DNA of 64,000 nt from Saccharomycopsis malanga. Lineage: Eukaryota; Ascomycota; Saccharomycetes; Ascoideales; Saccharomycopsidaceae. A program made the position numbers and the translations under genes. Location of the stretch: positions 868,001 to 932,000 of the forward strand of contig CP025325.1 of assembly GCA_004014935.1 (NCBI GenBank). The letters run 5' to 3'. The notes below the pieces were generated by a model that saw only the letters and a list, made by a program, of their open reading frames with translations, was not told the origin of the DNA and ran no database searches. Shown here one piece after another: positions 28,876 through 39,389 of this stretch (position 1 is the first letter of the stretch; every line of letters begins with the position of its first letter).

Positions 28876-31800
28876 ATGAGTGGGGCGAGCATTGATGAGA
28901 TAGTGAGTCTCATAGAGGGCTTTTATTCGAATTCCATGGATGTAGCCACGGTGGCGCAGAGCCAGGTTAGATTGCAGAGTCTTCAGAAGCAGGACGATGC
29001 GTTGGTTTTGGCTGATGTGTTGTTGAGTCCCGAGAATAAGTACTCGATGGTGTGTCAATTTTTCGGGGCCTTGACGTATACTGTGAAGCTCAATCAAATG
29101 GTAGCGTCGTGGGGCCGAGTAGTTATTGACGAGGAGACGTTAGGGGACGAGGATGAGACGTTAAAAGGAGATAATGTAAGAGATGACGAAGAAGAAGAAG
29201 ATAATAGTAAAAAAGTGTTGATACTCAACGAAATATTAATGAAACACTCGTATCATTTGACATATTTGTTGAATAACTATTTTAACATGAAACAGAACAA
29301 TTTGTTTGTGATACGGAAGGTATTCAGCAACTTGTCGTTGATTTATACGTACAATTTCAAGAATTGGACCAATCCGCTCTTGACTCTTCTCCAGACTCTC
29401 AGCACGTTCCAGCCGTTGACAGACGTGTCGCAATTGCAGGTTTCGGTGGCCAGTGTGACCGACCAGCATCAGCTTTTCATGGGGAGCCTTGGAGAGCGGC
29501 AGGAAGAGAAGATTGAGTTGATGCTCTTGTTTTCTCAGATCATTGTAGAAGATATTCTCAAGAAGAATTCGGTAAATGACCAGTTGGAAGAAGAATTACA
29601 CAGAGCACTCAAGACAGAGGTGTATGTAGTGACACAGTATTATATAGACCACGTGTTTGAGGCCAATGTTCAGAGGTTACGTGAGAAGCGAGAATGTAGC
29701 GAGAAGACGACCATTGAGGCAGTGAAATGTTTTTCTGCTTGGACGTCGTACGTGTCATATTCACATTTGAACTCCACGGAGCGGTTTGAGTTGGACGGCA
29801 CGTTGCGCTGCTTTGTGGAGTTTCTAGTAGCACACGTAACCAAAGAACAATTAGTAGAAGACGGCGAGCTCATATCGATGGTTTTAGAGTATCTCACCAA
29901 CTTGTTAGAGACCAATGCGAATCTTGTTCACAAGGAGTTCCGTCAGGTGCTAAACGATATGATTTTTGGGCCCTGGGGAATGAATTATCTAAACTATTTG
30001 GGAAACGAAGACGAGAAGGCCATACACGACTTGTCACGGCTCATAGTGGCCTATTTTGAGTTGGACATGATCAAAATGAGCCTCCTTCTCATCAACGATG
30101 ATTACAACTACATATTCGAAATGTTGGTAGGATTGACCAGTTACAAAGGAATGCCCATAGTAGAAGAGGAAATCTCATGCGATTTCATAGAGTTTTGGCT
30201 CGAGGTTTCCGATTATCTCATAGACGACTCGGAAAGCCTCTTGATACTTGTAAAAACACCCGAGAATCTCGACTTGTTCAAGTCTCGGCTAAAAATGTTG
30301 TTGCTGCAAGTCAGCAGAATATACTGGCAGAAGATCCAGTTGCCCTTTGCAGACAAGGCCAAAATGGCCGAGGTCGAGCACGTGAAAGAGGAATACTTGT
30401 CTTACCGGCGTGATGTGGCTGATTTGTACGACACAATCCATCCTATTTTGAAAGACGTCTTGGTGAAAACCTTGATGGACAATATCACTGAGAATCTCAA
30501 GCTTGGCTACTCAAAAGTGTCGGAGATGGAAGCTTCTTTATATCTTATGAATGTAATTTTCCACGACGACATTGAGATCCTTGCTGGCGACTTGAAATAT
30601 TTGTTTGACAAAACTCCTTTTCTTCAAATGTCTTTGGAGGCAAACAACGCTTATTTAATGACAACAACTGTGAACTTTCTCAAAAACATTATGGTCTTCT
30701 ACAAATCACAGGACCCCAAGTATCTTCACATGGTGTTGGATTATCTTTTCAACTTGTTGGCCACCCCAAATTCCCACGAATTGGCGGTTGCCAAAGCAAT
30801 CTGCTCCATTTGCAACAACTGCAGAGCGCTCTTGGCCCAGTCTGTGGAGAAATTCGAACCGTTGGTGATCAAAGTGGTGGAGAATATGGAAATCAACAGT
30901 TTTGTAAGGGAAAAAATCATAAACTCAATCAGTTGTATTATCCAAAGTATCAAAAACCCTGCAGATCAAGGCAAGTACCTCTACAAATTGATTTTGTTTC
31001 TCAATAGCCAATCCGTACAGATTTTCTCTCAATTGAAGCCTACAGAACCAACCAGCCTGTTACTAGACTATCTTACGTCATTGTTGAACTGTTTGGGCGA
31101 AATTGCCAAGGGCACACAGCTTCCCGATGAGGTTGTCTTGTATTATACCCCCGAGGAGCGTGCGGAAGTGGTCTCCTATTGGAAATCCGATCCTCTAGGA
31201 GTCCACAATATGATCTTGGCAATAATCTCCTTGTATTCTTTGGATCCAGAGGTCTGCAGCGTTTTCATCAACAATCATCATAATTCCAATGGGAATATCA
31301 ACAACATGATAAACTATCACACTCAAATTGTAGAAAAGTGCTGTTCCATCTTCAAAGTCGGATTGTGTGAAGATATCGACGGCCCCTTTGTGTTTGACGA
31401 AGAAGTCATTGTGAATTACTTTCTTTCCAAATTCAACGACATTGTATCTAGAATCGATCAAAACCCAGCCCTTTTAAACGTCCAATCTTTGACAATCACT
31501 TACTTATTCAGTCTTCTACAAACATATGTCTCTTCGAACCATCTCACACTATCAAAACCTTTTGTTTCCAATTGTATCTACAAGATCTTTATCGAAAACT
31601 CTCTTTTGATTCAAAAAGACATTGATTTGTTCTCGTCTGCTCTACAGTTCTTGAACACCGTCATTCTGAAAAAACCCGCCTTGTTTTTACATATAAACCA
31701 TCTCAACCCCTCGGACCCAAAGTATTTTAACTCAATCTTGGAATCTTGCATCTCCATCTTCAAACAATGCAACGAGAAATTCATTATAAAGTGCATCGTC

Positions 31801-32190
31801 ACCTTTTGGTCTCTGTTGATTTCTCTTAAAGCAGGCGACAAACAGGACCATGACTATATCAACAACATCTTCATCAACGGAGGCTTGGGCCAGAACTTGA
31901 CCAATGTCACTTTTAGTGTTCTTCTCAAATCTACCCGCTCCAACCTAGACTTGTATAGCGACATTGTTCGTAACCTCATTGGCAAATACCCTCTCCAGTT
32001 CAAAACTTGGGTCCAAATCGCCTTGGCCCTCATCAGTCAACAAAGAGTCCAGGCAGGAAAGTCCGAGTTGAAAAATATGAACATTTTTATCCAGAAACTA
32101 TACTTGGCAAAAGGTTCTCGTAAAACCAACGCCATCATAAAAGACTTTTGGTTGGCCGCCAACGGTTTGGTTGATTTCAGAACCATTTGA
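28876..32190 (+). CDS. KAP122: Importin-beta family karyopherin, Kap122/Pdr6-like
   Basis: Large helical-repeat nuclear transport receptor of 1104 residues. The N-terminal region has the importin-13/Kap122 pattern (a short helix, then KYSMVCQFFGALTYTVKLN, where the Ran-binding HEAT repeats begin). The whole protein is leucine-rich helical without other domains. Yeast Kap122 (1081 residues) imports the TFIIA subunits Toa1 and Toa2. An acidic loop (DDEEEEDNSKK) lies near residue 100. Several in-frame CTG codons occur at non-conserved places. ATG at 28876. Family assignment is firm; the exact orthologue (Kap122 versus another receptor such as Mtr10) rests on length and N-terminal similarity recalled from memory. 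Confidence 0.7.
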   Translation: MSGASIDEIVSLIEGFYSNSMDVATVAQSQVRLQSLQKQDDALVLADVLLSPENKYSMVCQFFGALTYTVKLNQMVASWGRVVIDEETLGDEDETLKGDNVRDDEEEEDNSKKVLILNEILMKHSYHLTYLLNNYFNMKQNNLFVIRKVFSNLSLIYTYNFKNWTNPLLTLLQTLSTFQPLTDVSQLQVSVASVTDQHQLFMGSLGERQEEKIELMLLFSQIIVEDILKKNSVNDQLEEELHRALKTEVYVVTQYYIDHVFEANVQRLREKRECSEKTTIEAVKCFSAWTSYVSYSHLNSTERFELDGTLRCFVEFLVAHVTKEQLVEDGELISMVLEYLTNLLETNANLVHKEFRQVLNDMIFGPWGMNYLNYLGNEDEKAIHDLSRLIVAYFELDMIKMSLLLINDDYNYIFEMLVGLTSYKGMPIVEEEISCDFIEFWLEVSDYLIDDSESLLILVKTPENLDLFKSRLKMLLLQVSRIYWQKIQLPFADKAKMAEVEHVKEEYLSYRRDVADLYDTIHPILKDVLVKTLMDNITENLKLGYSKVSEMEASLYLMNVIFHDDIEILAGDLKYLFDKTPFLQMSLEANNAYLMTTTVNFLKNIMVFYKSQDPKYLHMVLDYLFNLLATPNSHELAVAKAICSICNNCRALLAQSVEKFEPLVIKVVENMEINSFVREKIINSISCIIQSIKNPADQGKYLYKLILFLNSQSVQIFSQLKPTEPTSLLLDYLTSLLNCLGEIAKGTQLPDEVVLYYTPEERAEVVSYWKSDPLGVHNMILAIISLYSLDPEVCSVFINNHHNSNGNINNMINYHTQIVEKCCSIFKVGLCEDIDGPFVFDEEVIVNYFLSKFNDIVSRIDQNPALLNVQSLTITYLFSLLQTYVSSNHLTLSKPFVSNCIYKIFIENSLLIQKDIDLFSSALQFLNTVILKKPALFLHINHLNPSDPKYFNSILESCISIFKQCNEKFIIKCIVTFWSLLISLKAGDKQDHDYINNIFINGGLGQNLTNVTFSVLLKSTRSNLDLYSDIVRNLIGKYPLQFKTWVQIALALISQQRVQAGKSELKNMNIFIQKLYLAKGSRKTNAIIKDFWLAANGLVDFRTI

Positions 32191-32449
32191 CCAAATCAGT
32201 CATCCAATACAATACTTTACATAATATACTTGACACAATTTATCGCAATTGCACTGTAATACTTTAATGTTAAACATTCTGCCATTTGTTAATGATACAT
32301 ATATGCAGAATCATGCAGAATCATGCAATATTACGCAGTATACTGCATGAATCTTGTGATAGGCACATATCATATATGTATAGTGCAAAAGGTTTTAGCA
32401 TATATACAAGTTGATGTTTAAATATTTTGAGGTAATTATAGTATTCAAA
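32191..32449. other. Short intergenic region with TGCAG repeats
   Basis: ATGCAGAATCATGCAGAATCATGCAA (direct repeat of a 10-mer) at about 32303-32328, followed by further TGCA motifs, upstream of RPN14. Possible regulatory sites; no gene. Confidence 0.4.
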
Positions 32450-33724
32450 ATGAGTTTGATAAATGTTCAGTCATCGTTTACCGAGGTAATTGATGAGGTC
32501 AAGGGTGGGGTTGAGCAAGGGCCGACGACGTTTTGGGTATCAGTGCGGCAGTTGGAGCATGCTGAAGATGTGATCAAAGTGATTGATATCAATGTTGAGA
32601 GAAACGAGGATGAAATTTTGTTTACTGCTACTAAGGAGGATAAATCGGCAATGGAATTTAGGCAGAAGGGTGCCGGCAATTTCGAGATTAGATACAATGG
32701 CAAAATGTCGTATATTTCGGTACCAAAACAAAAATATTTATTGGAAAATAGTGCACTGCTTGTGAAAACAGGCTCTGTCACAGCATTAGACGTTTCTGAC
32801 ATACAGAAGCTAGCATTGCTAGGCACGACAAAGGGTAGTGTGATCGTTTATTCATTGCGGACAAGCTCTGAGATGAAAGAGATTGTTTGTCACGAGGGAT
32901 TCGACATACAAAAGACAGTGTTCTTTCCCTCGGGAAGTGTGATGTTGACAGCAGGTCTAGATCTCCGGATCAAGGTGTGGGACATCCGGAGTGGCCAGTG
33001 TGTCCGGACGTTTATTGGACACACCGGGAGAATCAACGACGTAGCTACAATAGGCACCAGAGGCCGTAACTTTGTATCCTGTTCGGCCGACGGGTCCGTC
33101 AAGTTGTGGGAATGTGGCTCAGGAACACAGGTGAAGGAGTTTGTGAGAATAACCAAAAGGGCCGCTGTGTCATGTGTGGCTCTTGCTGACAGTCCCGAAC
33201 TAAAAGCACAATATTCTACCGAAGACGAACATGACTGCGAGTTTGAGACCAAAGGAGTACTTGTGTTTGCAGGATATGCCAATGGTATAATCACAGAATG
33301 GGACGTTTTCCAGGGGTACCAGCGAGCTGTAATACCCAGTATTGATGATTCTGGTGTCAGTAGTATTCTTACATGGGATATCAGCTCAGAGAAGTACATT
33401 GTTGCAGGCTACGAAAATGGAACAGTTTGCGTATGGAATTCGCCCTATAAAGAAACCCCTCTAAGAAGTATTGTTATTAATAAAGGCATTGCGGTTAACT
33501 TTGTTAAACGGCATGCTAATCGGTTGGTGATATCGTCAAACAACGATACTCTAATTGCTATTGATTTTGAAAAATGGATAAAAACTAATTCACAAACCTG
33601 TCCAGACATTGTTACTTATTCTGGCGTCGGTGACTATCAGAAAACTAGCGTAGCAGCTTTTGGCGCCAATCAAAATGCCCTCTATACTCTTAACAAAGAC
33701 AATGGACTGCTAGTTGTGTTTTGA
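32450..33724 (+). CDS. RPN14: Proteasome assembly chaperone Rpn14 (WD40)
   Basis: Assembly chaperone of the 19S base that binds the Rpt6 ATPase; orthologue of human PAAF1. The 424-residue protein is a WD40 propeller: LDLRIKVWDIRSGQCVRTFIGHTGRINDVA, GRNFVSCSADGSVKLWECGSGT and AGYENGTVCVWN are clear blades. The FFPSG and RGRN.(V)S signatures are typical of Rpn14/PAAF1. Start: the frame also has an ATG at 32414, but MSLINVQSSF at 32450 has the better context and matches the usual N-terminus. A SINE-like copy begins about 25 bp after the stop codon, so it is probably in the 3' UTR. Confidence 0.88.
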   Translation: MSLINVQSSFTEVIDEVKGGVEQGPTTFWVSVRQLEHAEDVIKVIDINVERNEDEILFTATKEDKSAMEFRQKGAGNFEIRYNGKMSYISVPKQKYLLENSALLVKTGSVTALDVSDIQKLALLGTTKGSVIVYSLRTSSEMKEIVCHEGFDIQKTVFFPSGSVMLTAGLDLRIKVWDIRSGQCVRTFIGHTGRINDVATIGTRGRNFVSCSADGSVKLWECGSGTQVKEFVRITKRAAVSCVALADSPELKAQYSTEDEHDCEFETKGVLVFAGYANGIITEWDVFQGYQRAVIPSIDDSGVSSILTWDISSEKYIVAGYENGTVCVWNSPYKETPLRSIVINKGIAVNFVKRHANRLVISSNNDTLIAIDFEKWIKTNSQTCPDIVTYSGVGDYQKTSVAAFGANQNALYTLNKDNGLLVVF

Positions 33725-34651
33725 ATGATTTTTCATTCACAGCGAAAGTTGGGCCGCCGGGCGGCATACTTTAGTAGATAATGCTTCTGAGAAGAGAACA
33801 AGACCTGGTAGGCTCAAAGGTGAGAAGATAATAGTCAGCAAGCCATGATTGAGGTTTCCCCACTGGGTTTTACCAAATCTCTTAGACATAGCGCGTATAT
33901 ACGAATCTGATATATACTGGGCTCGAAATATATGATATTATCAGATATGATACATTACCTCTCGTTTTATTATTATTCAACTACGAATTTTATCTGTCAC
34001 CTTTAAGCCTTTATGAATGGGCATTTCAATAGAAAATTCAGAGAAGTACTAAAGATAAAGTAGTAATCTATAGGTCCTTGTAGAAGAGTGATGACATATA
34101 GCTGGTAATAAGTATAAATTCTAGACATGTTGGTGAATTTATGGAAAGATGTTGTTATTTACAGTCAATCACAAGAACATAAAGACACTCCTAGAATCAA
34201 AATAATGACTTGCAGACAATGCTATAAACCATTGATATAACTGAGATATAGTGGCTTCAACATTTAGATAGCCGCCATCTGCTATACATACTATATACAA
34301 ATTATATACACAAGCAATAACCATGTATCAAAGACTACTTTGATATCTACGGAAAACTTCTGTTATTTGCAGATAATAGAACATGGACATTCAGCGTAGC
34401 GACCGTATAACCTACTATTATAGTCTACACTTTACAACCCCAATACAGACAGTAAACTGCCCACAGTAAAACACGTTGGAAAGAATCACTACAGTACAGC
34501 CTGTACTCTAAAGAATCACCTATTATGCTTTGAAAAGCCATTTTCTACTATATTATTGACGTATTGGGTAATACGGCCTCGGAAATTTTGAAGATTTTAG
34601 GCCGGTGGCGTCAGACAAACGTTTATAAATGTTTTGCTCGGGTCTCTTGAA
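33725..34651. other. Intergenic, RPN14 to LAP3
   Basis: Contains a SINE-like copy at 33750-33941. The remainder (33942-34651) is AT-rich without a gene. Confidence 0.45.
33750..33941 (+). mobile_element. SINE-like copy, short form, in RPN14 3' flank
   Basis: Worn head GGGCCGCCGGGCGGCATAC, then GCTTCTGAGAAGAGAACAAGACC, short-form junction GGTGAGAAGATAATAG, CCCCACTGGGTTTTACC, AGACATAGCGCGTATATACG and TATACTGGGCTCG. The tail is reduced to ATATTATC. Confidence 0.85.
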
Positions 34652-36070
34652 ATGTATCCAATGTTCTTTCGAGCCTTGAAAAGACCTGTTGTGTTATTGA
34701 AAAGACAAGGATTATTTGCAATGAGTTACACGAAAGAAACATCAGCATTGTCAGTGGACGCGCTTTCCAGTTGGAAACAAGAGTTGGCTAGTGATATCAA
34801 CACCCAATTATCAGCCACAGTGTTAAGAAATGCAGGTGCAGAGGATTTGCTCGTCAACAGAAAGAAAGTCATTGAAAACAGCAACATCTTCTCACATGTT
34901 GTCAAGCCAGAAGGTGCACCAGTGACCAACCAAAAGTCTTCTGGAAGATGTTGGTTGTTTGCTGCCACCAACATTTTGAGACTCAAGTTTTACGAAAAGT
35001 ACAATTTGAAAGAGTTCCAGTTGTCTCCTTCTTATTTGTTTTTCTACGACAAGTTGGAAAAGGCCAATTTTTTCTTAGAACAAATCATCGACACCTACAA
35101 GGAACCTGTGGAGTCCAGACTTGTCCAATATTTGTTGACAGACCCCGTGTGTGATGGCGGCCAATACGACATGTTCAACAACATCATCAACAAGTATGGT
35201 ATAGTTCCTAACAGCGTCTTTCCTGACTCTTACTCCACCTTGGCCTCCAGAAAGTTGAATTTCTTGGTCACCACCAAATTGAGAGAGTTTGCTGAGGTGT
35301 TGAGAACAAAATTGGAGAATGGAGAGACTGTTGAACAGACAAAAGCTGAGCAAATGAAGGAAATCCACAGATTGTTGGTTATTTTCCTTGGCGAACCTCC
35401 TTCACCAAATGAAGAGTTTGTGTGGGAATACTATGACAAAGACAATAAATACCACTCGTTGAAATCCACTCCTTTGAAATTCGTTACCGAAGCTGCGGAA
35501 TACGACTCTTCCACACAACTCAGTTTGTTAAATGATCCTAGAAACGAATACAATCGTGTGATCAAGATTGACCGCTTGGGTAATGTGGTGGGCTCCACCA
35601 TTGTTTCTTATTTGAACATGGAAAACAGCGTGCTCACCAATGCTGTGGTCAACCGTATCAAGGCCAACAAACCTGTCTTTTTCGGCTCTCACACCCCATT
35701 GTATATGAACAAGAAAAAAGGCATTATGGACGTCGACTTGTGGGATTACAAGTTGATTGGATTCGAAGATAATCAAAGCAAAGCCTCTAGAATCATTTAT
35801 CACCAGTCCTTGATGACCCACGCTATGGTTATCACCGGTGTTCATTTGGACGAAACCGGAAACCCAGTTAGATATAGAGTTGAGAATTCCTGGGGTGCTG
35901 ACAGTGGTATTAAAGGCTATTATGTCATGACTCAAGATTATTTTGAGAGACATTGTTATCAAATCGTTGTAGACAAAGAAGACATTCCAGAGTATCTCTC
36001 TTTATTGAACAGTGAACCAATTGTTCTTCCAGCCTACGATCCAATGGGTGCTTTGGCTATTATGAACTGA
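34652..36070 (+). CDS. LAP3: Bleomycin hydrolase, cysteine aminopeptidase
   Basis: Papain-fold C1 peptidase that forms hexamers and trims N-terminal residues; inactivates bleomycin and homocysteine thiolactone. The 472-residue product has the catalytic Cys in SSGRCWLFAATN (Cys100), the His in LMTHAMVITG and the Asn in YRVENSWG, plus the C-terminal arm ending DPMGALAIMN, which inserts into the active site. An N-terminal extension rich in Arg, Lys and hydrophobics precedes an internal ATG (MSYTKETSAL), as in yeast Lap3, where both mitochondrial and cytosolic forms are made. I use the first ATG; the frame continues upstream only from a TTG. Codon bias is strong. Confidence 0.94.
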   Translation: MYPMFFRALKRPVVLLKRQGLFAMSYTKETSALSVDALSSWKQELASDINTQLSATVLRNAGAEDLLVNRKKVIENSNIFSHVVKPEGAPVTNQKSSGRCWLFAATNILRLKFYEKYNLKEFQLSPSYLFFYDKLEKANFFLEQIIDTYKEPVESRLVQYLLTDPVCDGGQYDMFNNIINKYGIVPNSVFPDSYSTLASRKLNFLVTTKLREFAEVLRTKLENGETVEQTKAEQMKEIHRLLVIFLGEPPSPNEEFVWEYYDKDNKYHSLKSTPLKFVTEAAEYDSSTQLSLLNDPRNEYNRVIKIDRLGNVVGSTIVSYLNMENSVLTNAVVNRIKANKPVFFGSHTPLYMNKKKGIMDVDLWDYKLIGFEDNQSKASRIIYHQSLMTHAMVITGVHLDETGNPVRYRVENSWGADSGIKGYYVMTQDYFERHCYQIVVDKEDIPEYLSLLNSEPIVLPAYDPMGALAIMN

Positions 36071-37038
36071 ACAGTTAACTCAAAAGTTTGCAGCCTTTGC
36101 TTTGTATATACTCTAAATCAGACGGCCTTTAATAAATGTACCACACATACACAACAAGCTACTTATCCTTTGGAGAAAGATATATCTGTTCCTTGTACTT
36201 GGTCTGTTATATAATATATTGTTTATAATCGCAAATTGCCAACTTTTTGTAGGCGAAATCTTGCTCTTATATTGTCCTGTATATGCTTTTGATATTCTTC
36301 AAAGTTTAATACAATGACTCTTATATTATAAGTATTGCAAACACATACAGTTCTAGAAAAAGTTTATATTATAGTGAAAGGCAAACTGGTTTGAACTCAT
36401 AGATAAACTAAGCTAAGGCTTGCACCTTAATTTAATCTTGAAATATAATAAAACAAAACTATAGGATACTAATTATAAAAGAATAATTTAAAAATCACAA
36501 CTCAATCAAGAGACTAAGTGTATACTTGCTGATACATTATACGCACTCAATACTATAAAGCTTACATATATTAGTAAGATATAATATTAAAAAAAATGTT
36601 ATGTTGTTAAATAAATTAATATTTTTCATTAAATTAATATGCCACTGGGCCGTATGGCTCAGTGGTCAGTGTCCTCAGAGAAGAGAAAAAAGACCTAATA
36701 GGAACACGGGTTCGATTCCCAAGACGAACACTTTACTCACGCTTTTTACGACGCTGACTTCACAGGTAAGTGCAACTGTCACTACCTAGACCAAAGTCTA
36801 GTGTTTACTTTCCAATTTATTATGAAAAAATTACGATTACCGGGACATGATTGAGTTTTTGCCCACTGGGTTTTACATAGTGCGTATATTGGGCTCGAAA
36901 TATAAGATATTATTATTATTGAAATATACGACTTTGGGTCGGGGTACCCTACTGAAAAGTGATAAGGTATAACCTGTCTAATAAGACGATGTAATCAGTA
37001 ATATGACGTAACAATAATAAGCAAATGGAGATATAATC
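36071..37038. other. Intergenic, LAP3 to coiled-coil gene
   Basis: Very AT-rich first half without features. A long-form SINE-like copy occupies 36641-36917. No gene is seen. Confidence 0.45.
36641..36917 (+). mobile_element. SINE-like element, long form with B box
   Basis: Complete head GCCACTGGGCCGTATGGCTC, AGTGTCCTCAGAGAAGAG, B box GGGTTCGATTCCC, body (TACGACGCTGACTTCACAGG, GTAAGTGCAACTGTC), CCCACTGGGTTTTAC, a shortened end TTGGGCTCGAAATATAAG and (ATT)n. CAGGTAAGT in the body is a perfect 5' splice-site-like string, CAGGCAAGT in other copies. No clear target-site duplication. Confidence 0.9.
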
Positions 37039-39024
37039 ATGGGGTTTTTATCCAAAACCATCCTCAATCTCAATTATTATGCGTCGGTACCCAGCAAGAG
37101 CAAACAGTATGATCTGAAAGATGAAGGAAGTCAGTTTCTCGCTGATTTCAAGATTGACAATATCCAACTTGAACCGGAGATAAGGTTACCTGAGATTGCT
37201 GATTTTGAGCTTTCGACTATTCTTGAGAACAACTTGCAATTTGAATTGCAACAATTGATAGAGTCGCTAACAATAACGTCACGTAATTATAGAATAGATT
37301 TGAGCAATTTGATCAACAGAATTCTCAATTACCAAAACGAGGAAGTGTTCAAAAGTCTTGAAACATTAGACAGACATATGAAAACTAATCAGAAACGTAT
37401 CAAAATGGTAGATAATAAGATTAAAAAAGATTGTAATGCATTACTCCAAGATGGAATGATAAACCCAAAAGTAGAACATGACTTGGATGAAATCATCAAG
37501 TTGACCAGTTTATCATCAGATATAGTCATAGGCTTGGCAGATGGCTTAAAAGAACTTGAAAAAAAGGTTCTCGTACATGATAAAGAACGATTGGCTCATA
37601 ATGAGTCTATAAATAGATTCCAATATCCATTGTTGAGCAAATTGATGATGAACAATGATAGTGATGAAGAAGAAGAAGGAGAAGAAGAAGAAGAAGATAG
37701 TGATAGCACAACTGACCAAAATAGCAGTGAAGAAGAACAAAATCCAACCACGAATGATGACAGACAAAGTATAATTAGCATAAAAGATACAAAGGCAGAA
37801 GCTATCAATAGTTCATTACATTTGCTAGATATTAATGACAAGTATTTTAAATCTCCTATGCTCGATACTAATAGTAAAATGAGCGAAAATGTTATGGGAG
37901 ATAATAAGGAGAAAATACCAGAAAGCTTTGGCATGTCTGAATTTCCGCTGCTCAAAGGGATCGACTTGTTTAGTAGTGTTCTGTCTGTAGATAATAGTAG
38001 AAGTTTTTTGCGGTTTGATTCGTTTGATGCTAGTAATCGAAGCGATGCAAACACTGTTAATATACCAGATAGTTTCAAAATGTCAAATTTTGAAGAGATG
38101 GCAAGCGAAGCTCCAGACAGTGTCAATCAGATAAATGAAAAGAAAGGAAACAATTTAAACAATAAGGAGTTTCAATTGCTTGAAAACGACACAAGTACAG
38201 TAACCAATGAAACAGAAAGATCAAATAACGGTTTTGTTATTGAGAATATTATTGACAAAAACACTGAACAAGATGAGCCCAAAGAAAAGCCTCAAGAAAA
38301 GCCTCAAGAAAAGCCTCAAGAAAAGCCTCAAGAAAAACTTGAAGAAATGTCAAAAGGAAAGCCTCAAGAAGAGCCCGAAGAAAAGTTTGAGAATGATTAT
38401 AAAGAAAAGTCTGGAAAAAAAGTACAGAAAAAGTCCGAGGAGTTGATTGGTTCTAACAAACACCATCAGCAAACACTTAGTCCCCAGGAACAAGCTGATG
38501 AGATTGAGAGTTTGCTTGATAAAAGAGTGATTGCCAAACAGAACAAGCTCAAGGAAAGCAAATATGATGGCAAATCGCCTTTTATTGATAATATATTTAA
38601 CGATGAAGACAACAAAGAGTTTGATAAAATTAAACAGGATAATCATATTGATCTGAATGACAGTGATATCGAACACCCTGTGAATCCATTTGCATCTCCT
38701 AGTAAATCAGGTACTACCAACGGATTATTCCTTAATAAAATAAGGACATCTCGAAGTGTTGATAATGTCAGATCTGCATCATCTATTATCACATCCTTCT
38801 CATCACCACGGCCTAGTGGTTTAACTGCTGTGAGTACCGCTGATGCTTCCATAAGCAAGTTCACAGCAGCTAAGCCATTTATTAGTCACAACTTGAATGC
38901 GGATGAGGTCTTGCATAGTATTCAAAGGAAGGACGATGAGAGAAAACGATCAATGTCAGGTGTCGACCCTTTAAGAGTACCAACAGAAGAGAATGCCCAT
39001 GAAGAGGCAGTAGTGGAGGATTAA
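37039..39024 (+). CDS. Acidic coiled-coil protein, function unknown
   Basis: Not recognised. The 661-residue product has a conserved-looking N-terminal helical part (about residues 50-210, with heptad-like LENNLQFELQQLIESL and LETLDRHMKTNQKRIKMVDN), then a strongly acidic run (DSDEEEEGEEEEED). A long Ser/Asn/Asp-rich, probably disordered region follows, and after it a short repeat of KPQE units (near residues 415-432) and a basic Ser-rich end. No membrane segment or enzyme motif. The N-terminal coiled coil suggests a subunit of a larger complex; that is inference. First ATG is used. Confidence 0.7.
   Translation: MGFLSKTILNLNYYASVPSKSKQYDLKDEGSQFLADFKIDNIQLEPEIRLPEIADFELSTILENNLQFELQQLIESLTITSRNYRIDLSNLINRILNYQNEEVFKSLETLDRHMKTNQKRIKMVDNKIKKDCNALLQDGMINPKVEHDLDEIIKLTSLSSDIVIGLADGLKELEKKVLVHDKERLAHNESINRFQYPLLSKLMMNNDSDEEEEGEEEEEDSDSTTDQNSSEEEQNPTTNDDRQSIISIKDTKAEAINSSLHLLDINDKYFKSPMLDTNSKMSENVMGDNKEKIPESFGMSEFPLLKGIDLFSSVLSVDNSRSFLRFDSFDASNRSDANTVNIPDSFKMSNFEEMASEAPDSVNQINEKKGNNLNNKEFQLLENDTSTVTNETERSNNGFVIENIIDKNTEQDEPKEKPQEKPQEKPQEKPQEKLEEMSKGKPQEEPEEKFENDYKEKSGKKVQKKSEELIGSNKHHQQTLSPQEQADEIESLLDKRVIAKQNKLKESKYDGKSPFIDNIFNDEDNKEFDKIKQDNHIDLNDSDIEHPVNPFASPSKSGTTNGLFLNKIRTSRSVDNVRSASSIITSFSSPRPSGLTAVSTADASISKFTAAKPFISHNLNADEVLHSIQRKDDERKRSMSGVDPLRVPTEENAHEEAVVED
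38275..38400 (+). repeat. In-frame 12-bp coding repeat (KPQE units)
   Basis: AAGCCTCAAGAA is repeated four or five times with degenerate copies after it, encoding Lys-Pro-Gln-Glu. Likely to vary in copy number. Confidence 0.8.
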
Positions 39025-39389
39025 CAGTACAAAGATTTTGTGACCGTTCATTATTTTTGGTTAAACCCGCTACATATGTTACCTTTCGTATACGACTATA
39101 AATATAAGTTGGTAACTTTCTCTATTACTTTTATGTGTATCTATTCTTATAATTTCCTAAACTATAGTATAATAAGATGTAATGCCATATGAATCATAAA
39201 ACTTTAGTATATTAAAAATTTAAGACCATATTAATCACTAAAGTATGCTCAAAAAATTACTTTGCATCAACTTGTTTTACATTTCTTAACATTTTCATAA
39301 CTCTCACTACACTCTATGCTGCATCGTGATACCTGCATGGTTTCACATCTTTGCGCATAAACAATTTTTCAAGGTTATGACCAACCACT
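39025..39389. other. Intergenic, 365 bp
   Basis: AT-rich spacer between two plus-strand genes. No repeat copy or other feature stands out. Confidence 0.35.
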
